DNA of 5,130 nucleotides from JAAYEV01 sp964508195 (GTDB lineage: Bacteria; Bacillota; Clostridia; Ch29). Below the pieces are notes generated by a model that saw only the letters and a program-made list of their open reading frames with translations, did no database searches and was not told the DNA's origin. Location: NCBI GenBank assembly GCA_964508195.1, contig CAZDSH010000082.1, forward strand, positions 1 through 5,130, written 5' to 3'. The translations under genes were made by a program, and so were the position numbers. This document shows positions 1 through 5,130 of this stretch, in pieces (the stretch's first letter is position 1; the number at the start of each line of letters is the position of its first letter).

Positions 1-150
1 TCAAGCTCATACAACTATTGCTGGCGGGTTCGCGAAGCGAGGATAGCCTAATGCCAACACCAACCTTTACGAACCGATGCCATAAATGTGGCAAACAAAA
101 GATCCCCGTGACACATGCCCGTGTGACACTACCCCCGTCCCCGTGACACA
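1..150 (-). repeat. Left copy of an intergenic repeat family (inverted relative to the right copy)
   Basis: No gene is visible here. Read on the minus strand, the stretch opens with TGTGTCACGGGGA (150-138), has a degenerate copy (130-118) and a second exact TGTGTCACGGGGA (115-103). The block at 110-80 then matches 4891-4921 of the + strand at 26 of 31 positions without gaps, sharing CACGGGGA and TTTTGTTTGCC. A second shared core, GGCATTAGGCTATCC (55-41), differs by one or two bases from two copies at the right end. The outer part contains the perfect palindrome TTCGCGAA (29-36). The repeat begins only 3 bp beyond the stop codon of the YabE-like gene, and no ordinary hairpin-plus-T-run terminator is visible here. 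It resembles the dispersed, possibly REP-like intergenic elements common in Clostridia. That family assignment is inference; the sequence match is direct. The repeat may continue beyond the window edge. Confidence 0.7.
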
Positions 151-153
151 GTT

Positions 154-1161
154 TTAATTGTCCAATATATAGACGAGTACATTGCGTCGCCCGTATTTCT
201 TAACGTCCTCGGGCAGCTCAAAATACAGATCTATTTTATTGCCCTTTATGGCTCCGCCGGTATCCTCGGCACTAGCAAACCCATAATCGGGGGTATCATC
301 GAGGGATTTAACGTAGAGCTTAGTACCTAAGGGTATGACCTTAGGATCTACGGCTACTACCCCCGGTTTTACCTTTGTGCCGCTCCGGGTTATCCCGTAC
401 TGTGGATGATCCGGGGTCTTGCCGGTACTTTCAAAGGTGGCATCGTAGGCGGTAGCACTCATCGTTAACGCCCTTTTAAAGCGTACCTCGCCCCTGGAGG
501 TTTCTATAGCGTCTACCGTACCCTTTGCCACTACGCGGTTAACCGGTGCCCGTACTAGCTCCTCCCCCAGGCTGCAACGCTCTATTTCTTCTCCATCGTG
601 ATAACAGATCATTATCTCCTCTTGGAGTAAACCTTCGGCACCTTTTTCCAATACCTGTTCCATGCCCTTATACATGCTATCATCGTATCGGGTGTCCGTT
701 TCGAAGGGAACAGATCTTTCCACAGTAACATTTTCCCTTGTTACCCTGATCACCTCTATATCCATATCTCTTTTTACGGGTTCCTCGGGCCCAGGTTTTA
801 CTATATCCTCCGCCATCGTTTTTATACCCGCATCGGCTAAGGCCCCGCGGACATTATCGGAAACGGTCTGTATGGACCGTCGGCCCCCGTCAGCGGATAT
901 CGAAACAGGGACCGCCCTTTTTATTTCTATATCAAGACCGTCCTTCACGGGTGTTCCCGGCTCCGGGATGACGTAGTCCTTATCCCCCAAGAATATCTCC
1001 TGTTTTCTTAAAACATCCTCCACGGTACCCATAAGGCATGTTACCTGCAACGTGTTCCCGTCGTCCTTTATGGTTACCTGTTTATTAAAGGACCCATAGG
1101 ATACGGCCAGCACGATGGCAAGGCCTAGGGCAACCAGAATAACTGTATTTCTTTTCTTCAT
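154..1161 (-). CDS. yabE: YabE-like cell-wall protein: DUF348 x2, G5 and C-terminal 3D domain
   Basis: Predicted 335-aa exported or membrane-anchored cell-wall protein. Residues 1-4 are basic (MKKR) and 5-22 are hydrophobic (TVILVALGLAIVLAVSYG), which fits a signal peptide or N-terminal anchor. Two DUF348 repeats follow, at about 28-69 and 86-128, then a G5 domain at about 140-215. A 3D domain occupies about 232-333 and keeps the three family aspartates: D272 in VAVDP, D300 in AEDTGG and D311 in IDLYF. The 3D fold is related to MltA-type lytic transglycosylases, and relatives with this layout (YabE, Rpf/Sps-like proteins) are linked to peptidoglycan remodelling; enzyme activity here is inference. 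The ATG start has a good Shine-Dalgarno, AGAGGGGG, 7 nt upstream. The gene follows metG and tatD as in B. subtilis, but is separated from tatD by an extra small gene and a terminator. Its own promoter lies about 60 bp upstream, and the stop codon abuts a repeat. The architecture is certain; the symbol is by analogy. Confidence 0.9.
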   Translation of the reverse strand: MKKRNTVILVALGLAIVLAVSYGSFNKQVTIKDDGNTLQVTCLMGTVEDVLRKQEIFLGDKDYVIPEPGTPVKDGLDIEIKRAVPVSISADGGRRSIQTVSDNVRGALADAGIKTMAEDIVKPGPEEPVKRDMDIEVIRVTRENVTVERSVPFETDTRYDDSMYKGMEQVLEKGAEGLLQEEIMICYHDGEEIERCSLGEELVRAPVNRVVAKGTVDAIETSRGEVRFKRALTMSATAYDATFESTGKTPDHPQYGITRSGTKVKPGVVAVDPKVIPLGTKLYVKSLDDTPDYGFASAEDTGGAIKGNKIDLYFELPEDVKKYGRRNVLVYILDN

Positions 1162-1221
1162 GGGTTTACCCCCTCTTTGTTATGTAATCCTTCGTATACT
1201 ATTATGGACGCTATGACAGCT

Positions 1222-1230
1222 ATTATATCA
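1222..1230 (-). promoter_or_regulatory. Extended -10 promoter of the yabE-like gene
   Basis: On the minus strand the sequence TGATATAAT is a perfect extended -10 element (TG, one base, TATAAT), with TATAAT at 1227-1222. No good -35 hexamer is seen 16-18 bp upstream (GAGCAA at 17 bp), as is often so for extended -10 promoters. Transcription would start near 1215, giving a leader of roughly 55 nt before the ATG at 1161. It lies downstream of the terminator at 1309-1344, so it would make the yabE-like gene a separate transcription unit. The motif is visible; its activity is inferred. Confidence 0.55.
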
Positions 1231-1308
1231 GAAATTCATGATCCTTGCTCTGGTATAACATTACATAGGCCTCTTTGGATCATACTTATACCCGGGGGGG
1301 ATATTTTT

Positions 1309-1344
1309 AAAAAAATCCCGGCCATTATGACCCGGGATTTTTTT
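1309..1344 (-). terminator. Intrinsic terminator after the small Gly/Tyr-rich gene (possibly bidirectional)
   Basis: Positions 1309-1321 (AAAAAAATCCCGG) and 1332-1344 are perfectly complementary over 13 bp around a 10-nt loop. On the minus strand the hairpin ends in a run of seven U, and it starts 38 bp beyond the stop codon at 1383. The A-run on the other side gives a U-run on the + strand too, so it could stop transcription both ways. No + strand gene needing it is seen in the window. Confidence 0.88.
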
Positions 1345-1382
1345 GTATTTGTTGTGCTTATGGGATAAAACGTTACAGTTAA

Positions 1383-1718
1383 TTATGGAAGCCTATCATG
1401 TCCCCAACCGTATCCCGCTACGGGCCCTATTTCATACCCGCCTACGGGTCCAAAGTCCTTCACCGAATCTTCGCAGGGTTTATGTCCTGAATAGTTTTGC
1501 ATACAGCGTTGGATACAGCGCAATATAGCACGACATTCCTTATCGTCCTTATCCTTTTTAGGCGGCATCCAGGGTCCATGCCCGTATCCGGGGTAGGGTC
1601 CGGAACCAAATCCGGGGCTCCAATGACCGTAACCATATATCCCCGGCCCTTGTGTGCCGCCGCCGTCACCCATCCCATAATGGGGCCGGCCTATCATATA
1701 GTTCCACATATTATCCAA
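1383..1718 (-). CDS. Small Gly/Tyr/Pro-rich four-cysteine protein, possible spore or surface protein
   Basis: I do not recognise this 111-aa protein. Residues 1-52 are rich in Gly, Tyr, Pro, Trp and His, with short repeats such as GYGHW and GYGHGPW. Residues 53-60 are strongly charged (PKKDKDDK). Residues 61-84 look helical and hold all four cysteines (C62, C68, C72, C82; C-x5-C-x3-C-x9-C). The tail (90-108) returns to Gly/Tyr-rich sequence (GPVGGYEIGPVAGYGWG). There is no signal peptide or membrane segment. Gly/Tyr-rich, cysteine-bearing small proteins are typical of spore coats, and a sigma-K-like promoter upstream supports that, but this is inference. The start is probably TTG at 1718: a TAA sits directly before it in frame, and GGGGGG lies 8 nt upstream. 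The in-frame ATG at 1709 is about 17 nt from that site, too far. A second Shine-Dalgarno-like AAAGGTGAT lies further upstream. The gene sits between tatD and the yabE homologue and ends at a strong terminator. A reverse-frame artefact is unlikely given the composition, promoter and terminator. Confidence 0.72.
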   Translation of the reverse strand: MDNMWNYMIGRPHYGMGDGGGTQGPGIYGYGHWSPGFGSGPYPGYGHGPWMPPKKDKDDKECRAILRCIQRCMQNYSGHKPCEDSVKDFGPVGGYEIGPVAGYGWGHDRLP

Positions 1719-1752
1719 TTAGCAATCCCCCCAATCACCTTTACTTTATTAC

Positions 1753-1782
1753 TATTATATGTTTTACGTTAAAGGTAGTGAC
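1753..1782 (-). promoter_or_regulatory. Sigma-K-like sporulation promoter candidate
   Basis: On the minus strand CATATAATA (1761-1753) fits the B. subtilis sigma-K -10 pattern CATAnnnTA. A GTCAC containing the expected AC-centred -35 lies upstream (1782-1778), with 16 nt between CAC and CATA. The embedded TATAAT could also serve sigma-A, but no TTGACA-like hexamer is found 16-18 bp upstream. The predicted start, near 1745, is about 27 nt before the TTG codon of the Gly/Tyr-rich gene. Sigma-E is a weaker alternative reading. Confidence 0.45.
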
Positions 1783-1817
1783 GGGAATGTATTAATTAAT
1801 TCCATATTAGCCATGTT

Positions 1818-2588
1818 CTATATGTCGATGCCGTATAAATTTTTTGTATTATCGCAAATAGCCCTAAGTAATTGTTCACGGTCCAGGTTTTTCAGCCGGC
1901 ATATTTCCTCCGCCACGAACTCTACGTTACCGGGATAGTTTCTTTTACCTCGAAAAGGCACCGGCGTAAGGTATGGGCAATCCGTCTCGGTAAACAATCG
2001 GTCAACGGGTACATAACGGGCTACCTCTTTTAGCCTTTTCGCATTCTCAAAGGTAACGGGCCCCGCAAAGGATATATAAAAACCCATATCCATGCACTCC
2101 TTTGCCGTTTCCTTACTGCCGGAGAAGCAATGCATCATCCCGCCGACTTCCCCAGCCTTTTCTTCCTTCATGATCTTAAGTATATCACCGTGGGCATCCC
2201 TATCGTGTATAACTATGGGCAGCCCTAGCTCCCTGGCAAGGCCTATTTGCTGCCTAAAGACCTGCTGCTGTTTATCCCTGGGCGAAAGATCACGGTAATA
2301 ATCCAAGCCTATCTCCCCTATAGCCACTACCTTATCCTTGTCGGCGAAGGAACGCAAAAGCTCTATTGTATTATCATCGGCGGCCTTGGCCTCATGGGGA
2401 TGTATGCCTATCGTTGCGTATATAATAGGGTACTCCTTCGCTAGGGAAATTGATTTTATGCTGGTGGATATATTCGTACCACCGTTTATTATGCACACCA
2501 TACCCTCATCTATGCACTTTTGTATTATGTGTCCCCGATCCCTGTCGAATCTGCTGTCATCCAGATGGGCATGGGCATCTATAAGCAC
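1818..2588 (-). CDS. tatD: TatD family metal-dependent DNase
   Basis: Cytoplasmic TatD-family hydrolase (YabD type), 256 aa, the usual length. Family members are Mg2+-dependent 3'-5' exonucleases with a TIM-barrel fold, linked to DNA repair and degradation. All metal ligands are visible: H6 and H8 in IDAHAHLD, E92 in GEIGLDYY, H128 in IVIHDRD, H153 in MMHCFSG and D203 in TETDCPYLTP. The start chosen is GTG at 2588. An ATG exists five codons earlier (2603), but it lies inside the Shine-Dalgarno itself; the GTG is 8 nt from GGAGG and gives the typical MLIDAHAHLD beginning. The gene lies 75 bp after metG with no terminator between, so co-transcription under the metG T-box is likely. No terminator is evident after the stop either, so some read-through into the next gene is possible. 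The family is certain; the exact substrate is not. Confidence 0.96.
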   Translation of the reverse strand: MLIDAHAHLDDSRFDRDRGHIIQKCIDEGMVCIINGGTNISTSIKSISLAKEYPIIYATIGIHPHEAKAADDNTIELLRSFADKDKVVAIGEIGLDYYRDLSPRDKQQQVFRQQIGLARELGLPIVIHDRDAHGDILKIMKEEKAGEVGGMMHCFSGSKETAKECMDMGFYISFAGPVTFENAKRLKEVARYVPVDRLFTETDCPYLTPVPFRGKRNYPGNVEFVAEEICRLKNLDREQLLRAICDNTKNLYGIDI

Positions 2589-2592
2589 AGTC

Positions 2593-2601
2593 ATCACCTC
2601 C
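2593..2601 (-). promoter_or_regulatory. Ribosome binding site that sets the tatD start
   Basis: GGAGGTGAT on the minus strand is a full 9-nt match to the 16S rRNA anti-Shine-Dalgarno. Its first two bases overlap the upstream ATG at 2603-2601 and its last two overlap another ATG at 2594-2592. Only the GTG at 2588 has normal spacing, which argues for that codon as the start. Confidence 0.75.
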
Positions 2602-2663
2602 ATTTATGCAACGGATTTTTAGAGTGCTATTCGGTTTTTGTTATACGCCACCGATATTTCCCG

Positions 2664-4583
2664 TTAGGTTATTTTGGAGCCATCGTCAATCCCTTCGAGT
2701 AGCGTCACAACGGTTAATTCCTCATCCCCGGGGGTTGACGCAGCGAGAATCATACCCTGGGATTCTATGCCCATCAACTTAACGGGTTTAAGATTAGTTA
2801 CCATTACCAACTGCTTTCCTACTAAATCCCCGGGCTCATAGAATTCAGAAATACCTGATACTACCTGTCTTGTTTCGTTACCTACTTTTAGCTTGAATTT
2901 AAGCAATTTCTTTGATTTTTTTACCTTTTCACACTCCAATACCGTGGCTACCCTTAGATCTAATTTCGCAAAATCCTCAATGGATATTAGGTTATCGTCC
3001 ACTTTATCCTCCCCCTGCTTCGTTGAAATTTGTCCCTTCTCCGCCCTATCCTGTTCTATCCTCGGGAATAATACTTCGCCTTTCCTTACTTTGATACCGG
3101 TGGGAAGTTTACCGAACTTTTTAGTATCCTCCCAACGGGTCCCCTGGCCATGGTCTACCCCCAATTGTTTCCATATCCTAGCCGGCGTATTGGGCATGAA
3201 AGGGCTAATGAGTACGGATATTATCCTTAAACAGTCCGACAGGTTGTAAAGTACTGTAGCTAGCCGTTCCTTGGCATCTTCGTCCCTTGCCAGAACCCAG
3301 GGCATAGTTAAATCGATGTATTTATTAGTACTGCCCACCAGTTTCCAAATCTCCGTCAGGGCGTTACTGAACTGTAGCCTATCCATATAATTTTCAACGG
3401 TACCGGCGACGGAGATCGCCTGCTTTTTAAGGTCGGCATCGGGCCCCTCTTCACCGCCGGGCTTTGGAATGATACCACTAAAATATTTGTCAACCATAGT
3501 TATGGTCCTGCTGAGGAGATTGCCAAGATCGTTAGCAAGGTCCGCATTTATCCGTGCCTCCAGGGCCTCGTTGGAAAACACGCCATCGGCACCGAAGGGT
3601 ACTTCCCTTAATAAAAAGTATCTTATGGCGTCTACGCCATAGCGTTCCACTAACACTACAGGATCGACTACGTTACCCTTGGATTTGGACATCTTGCCCC
3701 CTTCGAGGATTAGCCAGCCATGGCCAAAAACCTTTTTAGGTAACGGCTCGCCAAGGGCCATAAGCATCGCAGGCCATATTATCGTATGGAACCGCACTAT
3801 CTCTTTGCCCACTAGGTGTACATCAGCGGGCCAATATCTGTCGTATTTGTCCCTATCCCCCGTCGGGTATCCCAGGGCGGTTATATAGTTCGACAGTGCA
3901 TCTACCCATACATATATCACATGACCCCCATCAAAGTCCACCGGTATCCCCCAATCAAAGGAGGTCCTAGATACGCAAAGGTCCTCTAGCCCGGGTTTTA
4001 GGAAATTATTTATCATCTCATTCTTTCTGGATTCCGGCTGTATAAAATCGCTTTCCTCTATAAACTTTAATAGCCTATCCTGATACTTGGAGAGCCGGAA
4101 AAAGTATGCCTCCTCATGGGTCAATTCCGCTTCCCGACCGCAATCAGGGCATTTACCGTCTATTAGCTGGTGGTCCGTCCAAAAAGCTTCACAGGGGGTA
4201 CAATACCAACCCTTATAATGGTCCTTATAAATATCGCCATTTTCGTACAGCTTTTTGAATATTCTCTGTACCGCCTTTACGTGCCTTGTCTCGGTGGTCC
4301 TGATAAAATCGTCATTGGATATATCCAACGTGTTCCAGAGCTTTAATATTCCCTTTACTATTTTATCCACGTATTGTTGCGGCGCCTTGCCCTCGGCCTC
4401 GGCCACCCTTTGAATCTTCTGACCATGCTCATCGGTACCTGTAAGGAACATCACATCATATCCCGTAAGCCTTTTAAACCGCGCCATGGCATCGGCGGCC
4501 ACCGTAGTATAGGAATGTCCTATATGTAGCTTATCGCTAGGATAATATATAGGCGTTGTGATATAAAAAGTATCTTTACTCAT
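2664..4583 (-). CDS. metG: Methionyl-tRNA synthetase with C-terminal tRNA-binding domain
   Basis: Cytoplasmic class Ia synthetase, 639 aa, that charges tRNA-Met (initiator and elongator) using ATP. The catalytic Rossmann fold carries HIGH at 20-23 and KMSKS at 297-301. The inserted connective domain has one zinc knuckle of four cysteines (C128, C131, C145, C148), the single-knuckle type also seen in Bacillus. A helical anticodon-binding region follows, with NDLGNLLSR (351-359) and NKYIDLTMPW (420-429). W429 is the likely anticodon-stacking residue by family analogy. Residues about 530-639 form an EMAPII/Trbp111-like tRNA-binding domain (DLRVATVLECEKVKKS, then VVSGIS and GMILAAS), typical of dimeric bacterial MetRS. 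The start is ATG at 4583, with AGGAGG 7 nt upstream, giving the typical MSKDTFYITTPIYYP beginning. The frame stays open upstream to a GTG at 4652 inside the leader RNA, but that codon is not credible. Expression is controlled by the adjacent T-box. The gene appears intact. Confidence 0.98.
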   Translation of the reverse strand: MSKDTFYITTPIYYPSDKLHIGHSYTTVAADAMARFKRLTGYDVMFLTGTDEHGQKIQRVAEAEGKAPQQYVDKIVKGILKLWNTLDISNDDFIRTTETRHVKAVQRIFKKLYENGDIYKDHYKGWYCTPCEAFWTDHQLIDGKCPDCGREAELTHEEAYFFRLSKYQDRLLKFIEESDFIQPESRKNEMINNFLKPGLEDLCVSRTSFDWGIPVDFDGGHVIYVWVDALSNYITALGYPTGDRDKYDRYWPADVHLVGKEIVRFHTIIWPAMLMALGEPLPKKVFGHGWLILEGGKMSKSKGNVVDPVVLVERYGVDAIRYFLLREVPFGADGVFSNEALEARINADLANDLGNLLSRTITMVDKYFSGIIPKPGGEEGPDADLKKQAISVAGTVENYMDRLQFSNALTEIWKLVGSTNKYIDLTMPWVLARDEDAKERLATVLYNLSDCLRIISVLISPFMPNTPARIWKQLGVDHGQGTRWEDTKKFGKLPTGIKVRKGEVLFPRIEQDRAEKGQISTKQGEDKVDDNLISIEDFAKLDLRVATVLECEKVKKSKKLLKFKLKVGNETRQVVSGISEFYEPGDLVGKQLVMVTNLKPVKLMGIESQGMILAASTPGDEELTVVTLLEGIDDGSKIT

Positions 4584-4590
4584 TTTGATT

Positions 4591-4596
4591 CCTCCT
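4591..4596 (-). promoter_or_regulatory. Ribosome binding site of metG
   Basis: AGGAGG lies 7 nt before the ATG at 4583, just after the T-run of the leader terminator. It fixes the metG start and excludes the in-frame GTG at 4652, which lies upstream of it. Confidence 0.9.
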
Positions 4597-4600
4597 GACT

Positions 4601-4643
4601 TAAATAAAAATAAACCGTCCCTACCCTTCTGATAGGGGCGGTT
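4601..4643 (-). terminator. Regulated terminator of the metG T-box leader
   Basis: On the minus strand AACCGCCCCTA (4643-4633) pairs with TAGGGACGGTT (4623-4613) with one C-A mismatch and a 9-nt loop. TATTTTTATTT follows. Its 5' arm includes the CCGCCCCT that forms the 3' half of the antiterminator, so the two folds exclude each other. Confidence 0.92.
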
Positions 4644-4863
4644 AATAGCCACGTTACCACCCTACTTTACCGCCTGAAATCGGCAGTCTTTTACAGCGAT
4701 CCTTTAATCGCCTGCCCTTCTAACGGGGGCTACCGTCACCGCCTACTTTATGCCTTCAGCGGCGAAGCTCAGGGGCCATCTTCAGGACATCCTCTAGCAC
4801 CGGCTTTCACCCCACCCGGCTCTCTAGGGCTATAGATATGTCCTTACTCTTCCCTTCATCGCC
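4601..4863 (-). ncRNA. T-box riboswitch (tRNA-Met-sensing leader) of metG
   Basis: This leader RNA senses uncharged tRNA-Met and allows metG transcription when charging is low. Stem I starts at 4863: GGCGA pairs with TCGCC (4764-4760 region), followed by the AGTA loop-E motif, and GGACAT pairs with ATGTCC. The specifier loop contains GAAGATGG, with codon ATG at 4779-4777 followed by a purine, matching methionine. The Stem II region carries the conserved CCGTTA (near 4725-4720). A Stem III hairpin follows (GCGAT/ATCGC nested inside GGCAG/CTGCC, 4716-4682). The T-box AGGGTGGTAACG is at 4663-4652. The antiterminator is AGGG, bulge TGGTAAC, GTGG, loop, CCGC, CCCT. The TGGT in the bulge pairs with the ACCA end of a tRNA with discriminator A, as in tRNA-Met. 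The alternative terminator shares CCGCCCCT. All parts are present in order; end points are approximate. Confidence 0.96.
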
Positions 4864-4871
4864 TTTTTTAA

Positions 4872-4877
4872 ATTTTA
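4872..4877 (-). promoter_or_regulatory. Candidate -10 element of the metG leader
   Basis: TAAAAT at 4877-4872 is placed correctly to start transcription at about 4865-4863, exactly where Stem I of the T-box begins. The region 16-18 bp upstream gives no TTGACA-like -35 (CGTCCC at 17 bp) and falls inside the right-hand repeat, which begins at about 4890. Position is the main support, so confidence is modest. Confidence 0.4.
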
Positions 4878-4888
4878 CTAAAACGTTA

Positions 4889-5071
4889 AACACGGGGACG
4901 TTTTGTTTGCCTTATTTGTGGGTAATGCGAAACTTATGCCTTTACCCCGCAGGCATTAGGCCGTCCGGAGCCGAGCTTATACCCGTGGCTCCACATCGTT
5001 TGCTCCGTGGGGTGTGAAGCTATACTTTTACCCCGCAGGCATTAGGCTGTCCGTAGCTGAGCTTACACCCG
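4889..5071 (+). repeat. Right copy of the intergenic repeat family, with structured tail
   Basis: No gene is seen in this stretch. The block 4891-4921 matches the reverse complement of 80-110 at 26 of 31 positions. The core GGCATTAGGC plus YGTCC follows at 4952-4966 and again at 5038-5052, and is also found inverted at 55-41. Both copies point their CACGGGGA end toward the gene block and their GCATTAGGC end outward. The flank carries a 7-bp inverted repeat AAAACGT/ACGTTTT (4880-4886 and 4898-4904) straddling the start of the block. The copy lies just upstream of the metG leader and may reach into its promoter. A non-autonomous mobile repeat is plausible but inferred. Confidence 0.7.
4941..5071 (+). 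repeat. Two 45-bp units repeated at 86-bp spacing, each with hairpin potential
   Basis: Units 4941-4985 and 5027-5071 both run from TTTACCCCGCAGGCATTAGG to CACCCG or TACCCG and differ at 4 of 45 positions. In and just after the first unit, GGAGCC (4967-4972) pairs with GGCTCC (4987-4992). Around the second, GGGTGTGAAGCT (5010-5021) pairs with AGCTTACACCC (5060-5070) with one bulged G. The hairpins differ in sequence but suggest the units are structured. The 59 bases after the second unit (5072-5130) show no gene; there is only a weak GCGAA/TTCGC hairpin (5094-5098 and 5110-5114) followed by a T-rich stretch. Confidence 0.75.
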
Positions 5072-5130
5072 CATGATAGAAAGAGCGCAGAGGGCGAAGG
5101 ATCAGAATTTTCGCTGTATATTTTTCCTTA

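Noticed and set aside
546..976. Overlapping + strand open frames of 60 and 104 codons inside the yabE-like gene
   Set aside because: They are antisense to a well-supported domain protein, show no recognisable domain and have no convincing ribosome site; they are shadows of the coding strand.
1460..1678. Alternative 72-codon minus-strand frame overlapping the small Gly/Tyr-rich gene
   Set aside because: It overlaps the chosen gene in another frame, lacks a spaced ribosome site, and does not fit the promoter and terminator as well as the 111-codon frame.
2893..3249. 118-codon + strand open frame within metG
   Set aside because: It is antisense to conserved MetRS sequence, including the linker and tRNA-binding domain, with no motif of its own.
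4584..4652. Extension of metG to a GTG start giving 662 aa
   Set aside because: The added 23 codons lie within the T-box antiterminator, terminator and ribosome binding site, and the ATG at 4583 has AGGAGG at 7 nt and the family-typical beginning.
4652..4751. Apparent duplication within the leader: AAAGTAGG followed by GGTGACGG and later by GTGGTAACG
   Set aside because: The upstream stretch, with CCGTTA, fits the normal Stem II region of T-box leaders; the likeness is short and does not need a duplication.
4941..5071. CRISPR array
   Set aside because: There are only two units, 45 bp long with four mismatches, and no further repeats or cas genes.
5094..5125. Terminator on the + strand near the window end
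   Set aside because: The stem is only five or six pairs with a long loop and an interrupted T-run; it is too weak to list separately.
1..5130. A composite transposon carrying metG, tatD and yabE between inverted ends
   Set aside because: The enclosed genes are core genes in their usual order, there is no transposase in the window, and the repeats do not look like insertion-sequence ends with target duplications.

Overview
The window reads as a chromosomal housekeeping segment from a spore-forming, low-to-medium GC Firmicute, probably class Clostridia. The evidence is a methionyl-tRNA synthetase (MetG) with a T-box leader, followed by TatD and a YabE-like DUF348/G5/3D protein. This matches the metS-yabD-yabE order known from Bacillus subtilis and many Clostridia. 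All four supported genes lie on the minus strand, so the text below follows them from high to low coordinates. I cannot name a species.

Layout in the direction of transcription. Positions 5130-4890 hold no gene; they contain a structured repeat on the + strand, including two 45-bp units 86 bp apart. Positions 4863-4601 form a complete T-box riboswitch with a methionine (AUG) specifier. metG (4583-2664) and tatD (2588-1818) follow 75 bp apart and probably share the T-box-controlled transcript. Next is a 111-codon gene for a Gly/Tyr/Pro-rich, four-cysteine protein of unknown function (1718-1383). It has a possible sporulation (sigma-K-type) promoter and ends at a perfect 13-bp hairpin terminator (1344-1309). 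The YabE-like gene (1161-154) has its own extended -10 promoter. Positions 150-1 hold a second, inverted copy of the repeat seen at the other end, starting 3 bp after the YabE stop codon.

How it works together: charging of tRNA-Met controls metG, and probably tatD, through the leader RNA. The YabE-like protein and the small Gly/Tyr-rich protein are likely cell-wall or spore products expressed as separate units. The usual downstream partners of this cluster (rnmV, ksgA) are not in the window.

I see no clearly new defence, mobile or biosynthetic system. The least explained features are the inverted repeat pair bracketing the gene block (26 of 31 bp identical in the best block) and the small cysteine-containing protein with a sporulation-like promoter inserted between tatD and the yabE homologue.
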